A model generated the notes under the pieces. It did no database searches, was not told the origin of the DNA, and saw only the letters and a program-made list of their open reading frames with translations. Shown here in pieces: positions 22,553 through 34,260 of a DNA stretch of 64,000 nucleotides (positions are counted from its first letter, which is position 1; each line of letters opens with the position of its first letter). Location: contig NC_088295.1 in assembly GCF_032854445.1 (NCBI RefSeq), positions 4,220,501-4,284,500 of the forward strand, written 5' to 3'. Position numbers and translations under genes: made by a program. Source of the DNA: Liolophura sinensis. Its lineage: Eukaryota > Mollusca > Polyplacophora > Chitonida > Chitonidae.

Positions 22553-23248
22553 CTAACATGTGTGTCTGTGAGCTCCCAGATCAAGCAGACGACAGAGCCT
22601 GTTTGCTGTGCGTGACGTTAGCGGTCGTGTGTCTGTGTCTGTGTGTGGCACCAGTTGACAATATTTTAAGTGAAATATTCTTGAGTAGGCACTACGGCGT
22701 AAACACCAATCAAGTAAATAAAATAGGCAATTGGCCGTTTCAGAGAAAAGGAAGTAAAATGCCATGAGCGTGTAGTAGAATCTTCTCTCTCTCGTCTTCC
22801 CTCTCAGGCCCTTGTATATCTCTTCCTCATTTTCGTTGGCTTCTGACAAGCTGACAAATAGCACGGTATCCCTTGCGGCAACAGCCTTGTAATGACGAGT
22901 TCCCAGCCTGTGATTATCTAGGCCTGCACCCAGACCCACTCTTTCTATGTTCCCCCTGAGATATCCATACAGCATCCCATGGATACGGCATGTCGTTGTC
23001 TGCTGAGATTCTCTCATTACATAAGGCAGACTACAAGAGCCAGATACCTGAGAGACGATCGAAGCCTGCGGTACTACAAATCTGATTCTCCGGCGTGTAA
23101 GACACAGTGTGAAGATTGAAGGTGGCTTTATGTTACCGTCATTATCAAGGGAATATGGAGGGAAAGGTACATTATATCCAGCTTGTCTCCAGACAGTGGC
23201 CGTTGGTATTCCACATGTATTAACGGGTAGGGCCAATCTTTTTGGCAC
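22553..23248 (-). other. 231-codon open frame of unknown status
   Basis: The longest non-repetitive open frame apart from the noggin-like gene. It has no signal peptide, no recognisable domain and no conserved motif. Its C-terminal part reads through a SINE tail at 22660-22724 (residues such as SAYSRIFHLKY), so at least that part is not ancestral coding sequence. It may be a chance frame. The segment around EANENEEEIYKGLRGKTRER looks somewhat protein-like but I cannot assign it. Confidence 0.15.
22660..22724 (+). mobile_element. SINE tail fragment (plus orientation)
   Basis: Contains 'aagtgaaatattcttgagta', 'acggcgtaaacaccaat' and 'caagtaaataaaat', the 3' end of the SINE, with a small insertion between the first two blocks. 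Confidence 0.75.
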
Positions 23249-24235
23249 TCAACTTCGGCTAAGCCTATATGTGCTGACATGCGATCTCAGAACAAAACCC
23301 TAACCGAAAAATTATTCCTTTACTTGATTGGTGTTTGGTAGTGTACTAAACAATAATTTGCTTATATGAGGACAGGCAAGATTCCCGGACTGAACCACCA
23401 TATTCCAAAGTCATTGGTTACAGAGATCTAGGTGTGTTCTGGCAGATCTCATCATACCGCACGGCCAGAGAGAGTTGAGAAGAAATCTAGTCCTGTGACA
23501 CTATAGCGCCACTGCCTGACACATCAACGTTTAAGTGTGTGCGAGGGTGGGGCGAGGTGGTGGGGGAGGTATGAGTGAGGACAATTAAGGTCAAAAACGA
23601 CTGATGCAGATTATTAGGTGTACCGTGTATCTACTGTACACTGTCAGTTATCAGTAGCAGACCAAGCCAAATCCACAGGCTTCTATAGGGAAGAGAAATC
23701 GCGGAGAGTTCTCAAAGCGAAATATTCAAGTAAAAAGGTCACCAAAGCCTGATGCCTGAAATGGGTAAAAATCACTCAAAAGCCTTCCAGTGGAACGTTG
23801 AATGAAGATTGTAGTCGAGATATTGAATTCTCAGTTGGAAAAGCGCTTTGACGGAAAATGGGAGTTCAGATTTATTTCTAACTGTGCATAAGTCTCTCTC
23901 TACAATATCATGTAGATTTTAGATACCTGATCGCTTGGCGTTGAATTATATAGGACTACGGACAGGTGTCAGTAAGTTGTGACGGATGGGGCTTCATGTG
24001 GCAAGCGGCACACTCAGGCCAGTCTGATAAGAAGAAAACACATTGAGGATATGACTGCCATGTTAAATCGCAAGCAAGCAAACAAGCAATTGGCACTGTT
24101 TCGAATTGTTACAAACATATATTTTACGCCGTACTCACCAGAGTGATGTGAAAGCCGTGTATATGTCGATCATGGGAGAACTGGGAGACGCATCGAAACA
24201 GATATTCGCATACCGACTGTCAATCGTAAAGGACT
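23249..24235. other. Unique DNA, no gene seen
   Basis: Small SINE-tail-like scraps near 23320 ('ttgattggtgtttgg') and 24122 ('ttttacgccgtactcac'). No gene is supported. Confidence 0.5.
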
Positions 24236-24435
24236 TTCCTGGACGATAATCGCAAGGTCATTTTTCAAAACAACCTTCAACAAAAACAACCAAAGAACTA
24301 AAACTGTATGTAATGAAAAGAAATTATAAACGGATTCATACAAAGAGAAACAGTCCACGATCACCGAATTATAGATACAAAGAATGTTTGGGCAATTGGA
24401 TTAAATCAGTGTCCAAATCGAGTACCATGCTAGTT
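24236..24435. repeat. Copy of a second dispersed repeat family
   Basis: Shares an ordered series with 37055-37270: 'aggtcatttttcaaaacaac' / 'agatcattttccaaaacaac', 'accaaagaacta', 'ggattcatacaaagagaaac' / 'ggattcatgcaaagagaagc', and 'cagt.tccaaat.g' with 'ccatgcta'. Fragmentary and diverged. Its class is unknown. Confidence 0.7.
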
Positions 24436-24749
24436 CAAAAGTTGTTAAAATATACGTCAGTTGCACTTTGACTGCAATTGCAAGCAACCTAAAGCTACCC
24501 AGCTGCTGCGATCTGTCTAATACAAGGCGAGGCAGCGAGGTAGCTAGGCGAGTCTCACTACCTAGCTGCATCGTTACCCCCTCCCTGTATTGCCAAGGTT
24601 GAGGTAACGCGACAGCAAAGGTAGCGAGGCAGTGGAACGCGGTAAAGAGGTGGCGAAGCGGGGTGACTAGGTGATAAAGCGAAGTAGCGAGACTCGTCTT
24701 ACTACATCGCTGCATAGCTTTCCCAACATTTATAACACAGTGCAAGGTG

Positions 24750-24866
24750 GCGAGGCAATAAGGTAGCAAGCCTGTGAGGCAACGACATAGTGAGGCAATA
24801 AGGTAGCAAGCCTGTGAGAATAAGACATAGCGTGACAATAAGTTAGCAAGCCTGTGAGGCAACGAC
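24750..24866. repeat. 40-bp tandem repeat, 3 copies
   Basis: 'gaggcaataaggtagcaagc' followed by 'ctgtgag' recurs at 24752, 24792 and 24832. Looser related words ('gcgaggcag') extend back to about 24520. This makes the 153-codon minus frame at 24401-24862 a repeat by-product. Confidence 0.85.
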
Positions 24867-25194
24867 TGGTTTCTGTTTTGTCTAAATGGGAATTTATCTG
24901 CGATGTGATCTTTTCTTGAAACGCTTTTGAAATGAAAAAAAAAATTGATTTAACTTTGTCATCCGGTTATATACACACGGCGTATTACTGAGCAAGTCTG
25001 GATGGATTTATAGTCTTAATCCAGTTTAATTAAAACCAGATGGTATATATAGTCAGCGCCAGCGATATGCAGTCTGATTTTAATTAGAATGGGTCTCGAT
25101 CAGAATGATATAAATGATTTAATATTTCCGTATACAAATCACAACTTAATTGTCATTAATTCCACTATTAAATCAGACTCAAATTTGTCACGTC

Positions 25195-25388
25195 CATCTT
25201 GGCTTCCTCTCCGATCATGCATGGGAAAATTTGACAGCAACCTGCGGCTGGTCGTCTGCTTCCTGCGGTCTCTGCCTGCACGGTTTCCTCCCACCACAAT
25301 GCTGGCCGCCATAGTAAAAGTGAAATGGTCTTGAGTACAGCGTAAAACACCAACAAAATAAATAAAGAATAATGAATAAAAAAAAATT
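25195..25388 (+). mobile_element. SINE, centre and tail (plus orientation)
   Basis: 'cttggcttcctctccgatc', 'cagcaacctgcggctggtc', 'ggtttcctcccaccacaatg', 'cttgagtacagcgtaaaac' and an A-rich tail. The tRNA head is missing. Confidence 0.88.
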
Positions 25389-28300
25389 GTTACAGATCAT
25401 AGACCTATAGCTTACATCAAAGGAAAAGGTCGTCACAATTTTTAGTTTGTCTCCAAAAGTTCATTCAAACTATTGAACGGTTAAATGGCAGTTTGTAGCA
25501 TATCCTTGTGATGGGAGAAAGAGAACCAATATCACACAGCAGGCAGATTGACCCTCTAAACTTTACGTCACGAGGGTTAACTTCTCGTCCCGACGGTAGC
25601 CAGTCTGGCCTCATCTTACCCTCTGTTACTCTGATCCCTGGGCTAATTTTATTGACATTCGCAAATTCATTTAACCTAGGTTTCGCCTATCTCCGCATCG
25701 ACAGGCCTCCTCTTATTACGCACGTTTTGGGTTGCACGTAGTCCAACACTAGGGCATTTGTTAATTGGGACCGGGGACAGGCGACCGTTGATTACCTACT
25801 GTGTTGTATTTACGCTTTGCTTTAATGAAGCACAAACTTCCTCCAGTTTCTTGGGGAGCTGTTTTGTTCTCGTTATAACGTGAGTTCAATGGGTGTCGAC
25901 AGGGAATAACGATCCAAGGGCGAACTCCTGATTACGGGTTTGGCATTAATTGTAGAGATGGTATCCGAGCGTACACGACGAGATTCGGCTGCCGTCACGG
26001 CCGCCCAGACAGTAACGGCCCCACAGTAGCCAGCCTGTGCTGAGGTTATACAGCCAATACGAGTGGGGCTCCAACTCACGTTTCTGTATCTGGAGACGTC
26101 ACTGACAGACTCGTCCCCGACCACACAGATTCCCCGTACTGATGCCGTTGGGGAGACTCCTGGGAAAAGGACGTGCAAGTTCGTGTCGTATCTCACGGTT
26201 ACACAAGGAATAATAGGAAAGTCTGACTGATAGGCATATCTGCTGTAAAGAAGACAAAGACAGACTGTAGCCCTCTAGCAGACCGTGCGGCTTCGCATAG
26301 ACCCGCAAAGTGGAACTGTTTTGGAAAAGATGCAATCTTTGGCGGTAGGAATCCCACGTATGAGCAACGCCTTAGCCCAGTGACGCCTTAGTGAGAAGAA
26401 AAACAACAGCTCTGCTTGTGGCGGGGCCGCTTAATTGATATTTTATATGTTAGATTGATAAGTACAACTCGATTCCATGTCCCGAGCCGCGAGGCAGTTC
26501 TTTCTTGACTTTCAGCAAACCCTCAACCGTTTACTAAGAGCTCGCTTCGTGGCGCCGAACTCGTTGAAACCCATTATGACTTGATTGTTCAAGATAGTGA
26601 ATGCTTCGGTAAAACCCGCTCCGATCCTAATATTGTTATCTCATTTCTATTAAAGCAAGCTCTGGGGTCAAGCGTTGTGGTTAGTGCGTTTAGGACGGAA
26701 AGTTGTTAGCAGTCCAGGGCACATTGCCTTACGTTTCCCCTAGGCAGGACTGTAATTCCACAAGACGCTGCCGTCCAATGGTCCAGTGGACGTCATCTAC
26801 AAACTGGCGGATTCAAGCAGTCGTCTGGGAAATCACGTGCACTATACAAATCTGATGGAACATCACCCACATGAACATGTCGACTTCACAGCAAAACAAT
26901 CAATTTCATACCGGCATATAATGTTTACTAACTTGGACTGAGCTACTTTAAAGGAGAAGAAAATTTAAATATCAATCAAATACCTTCTGTGTTAGGAGAA
27001 GAATTGCTGTCGGAAACCGCCGAATTGCAGTTCGTACATTTCCGTTAGAACTCTTCTTCTCAGAAGGTAGCGAACAGTACAGTTCGTTTTCCGCTTAACG
27101 ATCGGGAAACCGGAATATTGGACGTAGGTTCCGAGTTTACACGAACAAGCCGGCAGTTTTAACGACTCTCATTGGCTGAGAGGCAACACACTCCCAGCAT
27201 AAATTACAGGGTGTTAAAGATGGAGAACGCGATGGACTCAGCGATTTATGCCAGCTTTGCGTTTTCATGCTTTACGTGTATGGCGAGGAAAAATTGCAAA
27301 GTTATGCGGCAGGCACCACCAGATAGAAAAAAATGTGCTCTTTTCAGCCTATAGTGTCATGTTTTTAGTTTTTTTTTCTCCTTTAAGGTATACAGCACTA
27401 TACAATTTCAAACACCAGTTCCGCTGGAAATCACGCCACGTATGTGCTCGTACTTAAAAAAAGCCAGCATCATGGTTCTGTATATAGGTGACTTGGCGTG
27501 AGTAATTTGTGTATTAACTACAACAAACCCAGGAAAAAAGTCATGCTCGTGCTTGCCTGACGAAATGTCCAAGGCCTTAACGGAATAAACTTACGTTTGA
27601 CAGACAGCATGTAGCCAACTTTTAGTCGCTTATCTCTGTAACACTTCGACAATAGCGGAATTAACAATTCTAACCCCATGTTTCAAAATTAATCTGCACA
27701 AAACATACGCTATCACCAAGAATCTGACCAATTTTCCATTTAAAATAGTGGATATGGAATTTCTTAATGACTTTCATGAACAACTAGGGCTGTTATACAA
27801 TCCGGGTAATTTATTCCTAACAATGTGTAAAATAAAACCAACCAAACAAGGCATATCGTTTAATCCTTAAATACTGAGAATGATAGGCCAGAGAAAGAAT
27901 TTCAAACTGTCCGTGGGGAGAGGGGACCAACATTCTCACTGGAACGTCAAGTGATTGGGATAGCACCCCTAGAGTGACTATACAGCCATGAATTCAGCTT
28001 AACTGAGTATTGTCTTCTGAGAACGCCCCAAGTGTGAGTTTGTACACTCTCTACGCGTGATAAAGCAGGATTTCATGCATGCATGAACTATGTTTAATCC
28101 CAACGATTGCATTGCCTCATCGACATTTCCCACCAACAAACTCTGGCCAGGCATCTGAAGAAAGGCAGATAAAATCAAGCCACCAAACACCTAAACGGTT
28201 CAACAGATCACTATCACGAAGCTCTGGTGGCAGATGGGTCGCGACAAATATGAACTGTAACACAAATACAAACCAACTCGACAAAATATTGTGCACTTCA

Positions 28301-29841
28301 GTTTAATATACTGAGTTCACCTTTTAAGCAAAGTCCCGATGATATAACCACGTAAGCTGCTGAGTGAAACTGACATAACCACTCTGACCAATCATAAGCT
28401 GAAATAAGTCAATCGACTTTACCACTAAAGTCGTACAATAAACCCATCTTTCATTTAAATTTGCAGTCAGCAATGCTAGATTCAGATTATGGAATTTCCT
28501 AGAAACTGAACTTTACACTTGAGTTAATTACCCATGTAATGGGTATGTAATGTAATGTATGCAGACCGCATATACATCGTAACTATGCTCTGTACAGAAA
28601 AATATAGATTGTTGCAGGAATTATTACTATATGTGTCACACAGAAGAGTCTCATGACAGTATATACGGTAGGTAACATTGTTGGCAGCAGGAGTTATATC
28701 TGGATGCAAGTAATCCTTGTCTATGTAGGCGAGGTTTCGATCATTAGATAAACACACGCATGCATTTAGCAGTAATAATAAATACTGTAACTGTACCATA
28801 AACTGTACGAAACAGATAAGAGGAAGCAAAGAAGCTTGAGATGAAATGAAGGATTTGGCTAGAGAGAAGGACTTCGACTACTGACTATGTCACACAGATG
28901 TCTAAGATCGTTTGCAACATTGAGCAATATGTTACACAGGGATTAACTGTAATTTTCAAAGTATACAGGAATCAGACTGTTATAAAGTAGCATCTGCAGA
29001 TTGCAGGTTGCCAGACGACATCATGCGTTGACAAACACAGCGACTATTTCCTCATGTTTTCTGCCTTCGTGCCGTGTGTTCCTCAGCCGACTCGTGAGCA
29101 GCGACGGTGTTATCTTGGATCGGATTATCGGGGAACACACAGGCCACATATGGACTATGACCCCGCGGTTTATCTACAAGTTTTCAGCAGGCTCTTCTAG
29201 GCTTCTGACTGCAGCTACAAGTACCCCGACCCCATAAACAAAGGTGTAACCCCTGGGTGCCAACAGCCAAACACGAGTAACTGCACCATCAGAGTAGTGA
29301 TGAATGGAGCTACGTGTTGTTTACATTCTCTTCACAAATGTTTTGACATCGTTCTGATCCCAGCTTCCTAGAGTAAGTATCGCGAGTCTCAGGCAAACCA
29401 ACACATCGGCCGGTAGACAAGGCGATATCTCACAGAACGACCCAAGTGTTCAATCTTGTTTGTGACTAGCGTATAGGCATATCGATCTACCAGCTCGTCT
29501 AGGTGTTAGACAGAGAGCATCACATCAAAGCCGACTTGTCTCAGCGCTATCTCAGGGTTCCATCATGTGACAAGGTCCAGTCAAAAGATGTCGGTGATGC
29601 CACGATGCTATCAACATGCCGAAAGATTACCATGTATATTTCTCTAGCAGGGAATACATGAATGAAACCACGTAAGCAGCCCATTCCAAACACAACAGTA
29701 ATTCTCTGTACTTACAGTAAAAATTTTTGTCAAATCGCACTTGGCTTAAAGTGGCTAGAAATCACAGTTATATGGTGTATTATGTCAGTGGAGAAAGCCA
29801 CCGTCCCTTATAGTAAAAGACCGTGAAACCATAAACTTCAA
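25389..29841. other. 4.4 kb unique DNA, no supported gene
   Basis: Several 60-110-codon frames (25873-26196 minus, 27172-27354 plus, 28079-28306 plus, 28524-28829 minus, 29001-29237 plus) have no domain, no consistent splice sites and no similarity I can recognise. The stretch near 26660-26800 may be an unidentified repeat. Untranslated exons could be hidden here. Confidence 0.5.
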
Positions 29842-31186
29842 GGGCCACTTGCTCAAAGGGATTGTAAGCCTGATTTGATTGTAAATTACTTATAACTCGA
29901 TCCTAGCCTTAGCTTACAATGGACATCCTCTTGCACAAAGGGATTATAAGCTCCGACAGTTGCAACTTACATTCAGAAATTACAATCGCCTGAAGCCAGT
30001 TGTAAATATCTACAATCGCCCCAAAATTAACACTAAGTACAAATACTTGGCTTAGGTAGACTGTTAGCTATTACCTTGGTTTGCAAATTGTCTCAAAAAC
30101 ATGTTCACAGGTTAGTTGCTGAGTCATTACGATGTAGACCTCTTTTGGAAATGAAGGCAAGAAAAGTTGTTGACCGATATATTGTTCATTTATACCTTTA
30201 TGCATTCTTAAATACAGATGTATCTACTGCCTCCGCTGAGATTAAATCTCTAATAGACTTGAGCGCCATACTTCTTAAAACAGCGACGTCGAAAGCAAGG
30301 CTCGTGCATTACGTCACCTGATTTGAGATGACTACTTTCGCCTTACCTAAACAACCACACGCGATGGACGAACGTACCGAACTGTTGAGCATTGCGCTAT
30401 TTACAAGCTTCGTGGGTATTATTAACATTTCCCATCCGTGCTCAAGCTGAACCACGGCAGTTTAAATATATTTACACACTTTCCACTTGATTTTGTATAA
30501 AAGAATTCACAGGGGATACAACAATAGTTATCGTGTGTTCTTCACTGTGTTCGCGAGCTGGATGACCCACTTGAAAGCATTAGCTGATATGCAAGACTTT
30601 TACCATACCCTGATACTCGTCTATCAACAATTATCTCCAAATTTGGGGGAAATCACTGCGCTGATTGCGCCCGTCTACTCACTAGCCTTGGTCTCGGTAC
30701 CGTAGGATCACGTAGAATTGGGGGAAATCACTGCGCTGATTGCGCCCGTCTACTCACTAGCCTTGTCTCGGTACCGTAGGATCACGTAGAATTTGGGGGA
30801 AATCACTGTGCTGATTGCGCCCCGTCTACTCACTAGCATTGTCTCGGTACCGTAGGATCACGTAGAATTTGGGGGAAATCACTGTGCTGATTGCGCCCCG
30901 TCTACTCACTAGCCTTGTCTCGGTACCTTAGGATCACGTAGAATTTGGGGGAAATCACTGCGCTAATTGCGCCCATCTACATACTAGCCTTGCCTCGGTA
31001 CCGTAATCTCGTAGGATCACGTAGAATTTGGCTTACGATCGCGATTGTAATTTCAAAATTTTCTATCGCCATACAACTGCTTTCTGTGAAAGCGGCGCAG
31101 CTTATTTTTACAATCAACTGTGAACTCAGTTGCAAGGTCTACCATCCATTGTTGCCTTAGCTACGACCTCCCTGGCAAGCAGGCCC
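29842..31186. mobile_element. Possible inverted-repeat DNA transposon remnant
   Basis: The left end 'gggccacttgctcaaaggga' and the reverse complement of the right end ('gggcctgcttgccagggagg') are similar over about 25 bp. 'gattgtaa' words recur inside both ends, and the left end is followed 93 bp later by a second 'cttgcacaaagggattataa'. No clean target duplication was found and no transposase is visible. The 75-bp array at 30643-31032 lies inside. Confidence 0.3.
30643..31032. repeat. 75/76-bp tandem repeat, 5 copies
   Basis: Each unit contains 'gggggaaatcactgcgctga', 'gtctactcactagccttg', 'ctcggtaccgtaggatcac' and 'gtagaattt'. Spacings are 75, 75, 76 and 76 bp. The fifth unit is diverged and has an extra 'atctc'. 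Confidence 0.95.
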
Positions 31187-31840
31187 AGTAAAGATAAATA
31201 TTTCCTTCATTGAAGGCCGTTTTTCGGTCCAAAATATGTATCTCGGTGTTTAGTCACAGAGGTCACATGGACTTGTACACTTTTCTGGACATTTGGGTTG
31301 AGGTTGTGTAGAGAAAAAAAGATGTCCATGCACTGCACCTTATATACATGCCAGTGCTCTTCCAGCAGCTAAACAAGCTCAGGCGCTGCCGTGCAAAGAT
31401 ACTTGTTGATCTTCAGATTGCTACGTTGGGGTTGGCAAAACATTGGTTCGACATAAGCCAACCCTTGAAGATCACAGTTTTGCCAAACCTGACATCACAG
31501 CAATTCGAACTACCTTCAAATTTTTGCGGAGGAGTTCGACACAATAACAGCCACTGCGACAAGATTAACATATATTTCCATCGCCTGATATACATTTTAA
31601 AGAAAACTATTTTTTTAAAGGAGAAGTTTAATAGCACCTTCCATCGTCACATCGATATACAACAACTATAAGGCTGGAAGTACACATGCCGTATAAGGGC
31701 ATCTGCACTTGAGATTTCTCGACTCTCTATACTACTATTCTTCACACAGATCAAGTGAATGAAATTTCATCCTGATTGTTTCAGCGTTTACCAGTACAGA
31801 TCATGGCTACATTAACGTCAAAGGTAACAAGGCCATCCTC
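31187..31840. other. Unique DNA, no gene seen
   Basis: Open frames of 107 (31348-31671, plus) and 74 codons (minus) overlap and show no recognisable domain. Confidence 0.5.
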
Positions 31841-31855
31841 TAGTTTAATGTCACA

Positions 31856-32122
31856 GGGGCCTCCGTGGCTCAGTTGGATAGCACGTTATGACCCAGGAGT
31901 CTCTCACCAATGCGGTCGCTGTGAGTTCAAGTCCAGTTCATGCTGGCTTCCCCTCCGGCCGTATGTGGGAAGGTCTGTCAGCAACCTGCGGATGGTCAGG
32001 GTTTCCCCCGGGCTCTGCCGGTTTCCACCCACCATAATGCTGGCCGCCGTTGTATAAGTGAAATGTTCTTGAGTACGGCGTGAAACACCAATCAGATAAA
32101 TAAATAAATAAATAAATAAATA
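31856..32122 (+). mobile_element. Full-length tRNA-derived SINE with target-site duplication
   Basis: Best copy in the window. tRNA-like head 'gcctccgtggctcagttgg' (A box) and 'gtgagttcaagtcc' (B box); centre 'gctggcttcccctccggcc' and 'cagcaacctgcggatggtc'; 3' end 'ttcttgagtacggcgtgaaa' and an (aaat)n tail. The flanks 'tagtttaatgtcacag' and 'tagttaatatcacag' look like an aged 15-bp target-site duplication, at about 31841-31855 and 32126-32140. It resembles the conserved-domain SINEs described in molluscs, but I cannot confirm the family name. Confidence 0.95.
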
Positions 32123-32140
32123 AGTAGTTAATATCACAGT

Positions 32141-33344
32141 TATTACTAAAAAAACATTTATCTTAAAAATACTCATCAAGGGCCTTCTCTTTAAGTCAAT
32201 CCTTCAGTTTTGCTACGAGTAGAATATTTGTTTTTGAGCAGTTCTGGATGGAGTGCCCAGAATGCCGGAAGCGCTGTTTCATAACTGTGTCTAATTCCGT
32301 GTGAGGACACGGGGTTTATACGTGTTAAATTAAATCAGTTGTGATCCCAGAAAATATTCCAACCCTCCCCTAAGTCTCTAACTCGGCGGTTTGAGCTTTT
32401 ATCTCATTGTCTCTACCGGCGGTAAAACGCCATCTGGGACCCATTTTAAGAACGCTGCGTCAAGCGCATTTACCACGGTGACATATCAAGATGCATTTTG
32501 CGACTGCTTCGTAGAACGGACCCCCCCCACCCCCTGCATGGCAGATGCGTTTTGAATTGAGCCCATAGCATCGATCATATAATGCCCTATGAACCATCGC
32601 ACTGAACCACCCCGCGCCGCGCTGCCCTCACAGCTAATTTTTCGTTCACTGCACTTCTGATTTCTTTCCGAAATGTACGACGCAATGCAACACGTGCCAG
32701 TGTGCGTTACTAGAATCACGTTTCGTATCATTCGTTATTTCAGTGTTCTTAACCCTGGGGTGAGGTCTCCTCGCTGTAGGTAACGAGAGAGGCTGTAGTG
32801 TTTTCTAAGGGTGCCAGGTGTGGGGTGTGTTATATCACAAACCGTATCTGTAGCACAAACCGTATCTGTAGCACTGTAGCTCGAGTTATACGAGTAGGCC
32901 CGTAGCCAGTCTGGGGATGGAGTAAAGGTAGAGATGGGACGAGAGTTACTCGTGTAATGTTCATTAGCCCTGATGTGCTGCTAAACCTCGTTAGCTGGCT
33001 GTGCCTCGCAAGCTGCAGGTGGGGAGCACCTTCAAACGACCCGAGGTCTCTTACACATCATCTTCTCGTGTTCCAGGCACAGGAAGACGCCGGTAAGGGT
33101 CAGTTAGCTCGTGCGGAGAATCATATCCTTCCAGTCTCAATGGGAATCCATTAACTCGTGTACGCAGCCGTCACCCCTTCTGTTCAGGGTTTACACTTGC
33201 AAGACGAACGATGTACTGATGGTTCTCATTGGATTGCCCGCGTCTGCAAGCCTGGGGAATTCACATTAGCCAGTGTGTGCATTCACTGCCGTTTGCCGAA
33301 TTAGCTGTCGTTCCCAATTTATATCTAAATTGGGATAATCTCGG
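32141..33344. other. Unique DNA, no supported gene
   Basis: A notable splice-like arrangement at 33060-33098 ('tcttctcgtgttccag', 16 bases, then gtaagg) is listed as a finding. No protein is recognised. Confidence 0.5.
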
Positions 33345-33895
33345 AAAGGTTTGTGCCATGATTGTTTGTCCCGGGAAGTTTTGTGGCATGGTGGCATGTC
33401 CTGGAAAGGTTTGTGCATGGTTGTTTGTCCCGGGAAAGTTTGTGGCATGGTGGTTTGTCCGGGAAGGTTTGTGGCATGGTGGTTTGTCCCGGAAGTTTTG
33501 TGGCATGGTTGTTTTGTCCTGGGAGGGTTTGTGGCGTGGTGATTCGTCCGAGAAGGTTGTGCATGGCGTTTTGTCCTGGGAGGGTTTGTGGCAAGGTGGT
33601 TTTGTCCAGGGACGCTTTGTGGCTTGGTGATTTGTCCCGGAAAGGTCTGCGCAATTATGGTTTGTCCAGGGACGGTTGTGCATGGTGGTTTGTCCGGGAA
33701 GGTTTGTGGTAAGGTGGTTTGTCCCGGAAAGGTTTGTGCCATGGTGGTTTGTCCCGGGAGGATTTGTGGCATGGTGATTTGTCCCGGAAAGTTTTGCGGC
33801 ATGGTGGGTTTGTCTTGGGAAGGTTTGTTCATGGCGGTTGTCCGGTAAGGTTCATGCCATAGTGGCTTTGTCAAGGGAAGGTTGTGCCATGGTCA
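33345..33895. repeat. About 30-bp minisatellite, roughly 18 copies
   Basis: Units read 'ggtttgtggcatggtggttt' plus 'gtcccgggaa', with length variation from 27 to 32 bp. Frames on both strands up to 202 codons come from the repeat. Confidence 0.93.
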
Positions 33896-33949
33896 TTTTG
33901 TAATAAAAATAACTGAACTTTTTATTTAGTACTTTGTATATTAGTATTT

Positions 33950-34260
33950 ATTAAACTTATCCCGGGCAATATATACATCGTGTTGAATTTGATCGCCGGG
34001 TTAGATGTATGAACAGGTGCAATCAAAGTGAAGCTGGCATTCATACTTTAATTATTGACAACTTATGAATTGGCATGTTAGACGATCTGAATACTGATTT
34101 AATCTATACCTTGAAAACAGACATTTGCTTAAACATTCCTCGCGTCATTCCATCATCAATGGAAACCATGGACTGCTTGTCTTTGCATTGACTCATTTAC
34201 TAACTATCGCATTGTGTTTGCTGGTCTGGTTTTACTCTCCAAGCTGTAGACTTTTGTGTT
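33950..34260. repeat. Dispersed repeat family, copy 1
   Basis: Aligns with 38760-39010: 'atacatcgtgttgaatttga' / 'attcatcatgttggatacga', 'gaacaggtgcaatcaaag' / 'gagcagttgcaatcaaag', 'tgaatactgattt', and 'catcaatggaaac' / 'catcattgaaaac'. It ends in 'ctggttttactctcc.agctgtag', a diverged form of the 81-bp unit at 37.9-38.7 kb. Confidence 0.75.

Noticed and set aside
22553-23248. 231-codon minus frame as a confident gene
   Set aside because: It runs through a SINE tail and has no recognisable domain. Listed only as low-confidence.
31856-31940. tRNA gene
   Set aside because: A and B box-like sequences are present, but no cloverleaf or proper acceptor stem. It is the head of a SINE, as are 21.8 kb, 46.4 kb and 54.2 kb.
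33266-33874. 202-codon minus frame rich in Pro, Gln, Thr and His
   Set aside because: Translation of the 30-bp minisatellite. Several frames on both strands are equally open.
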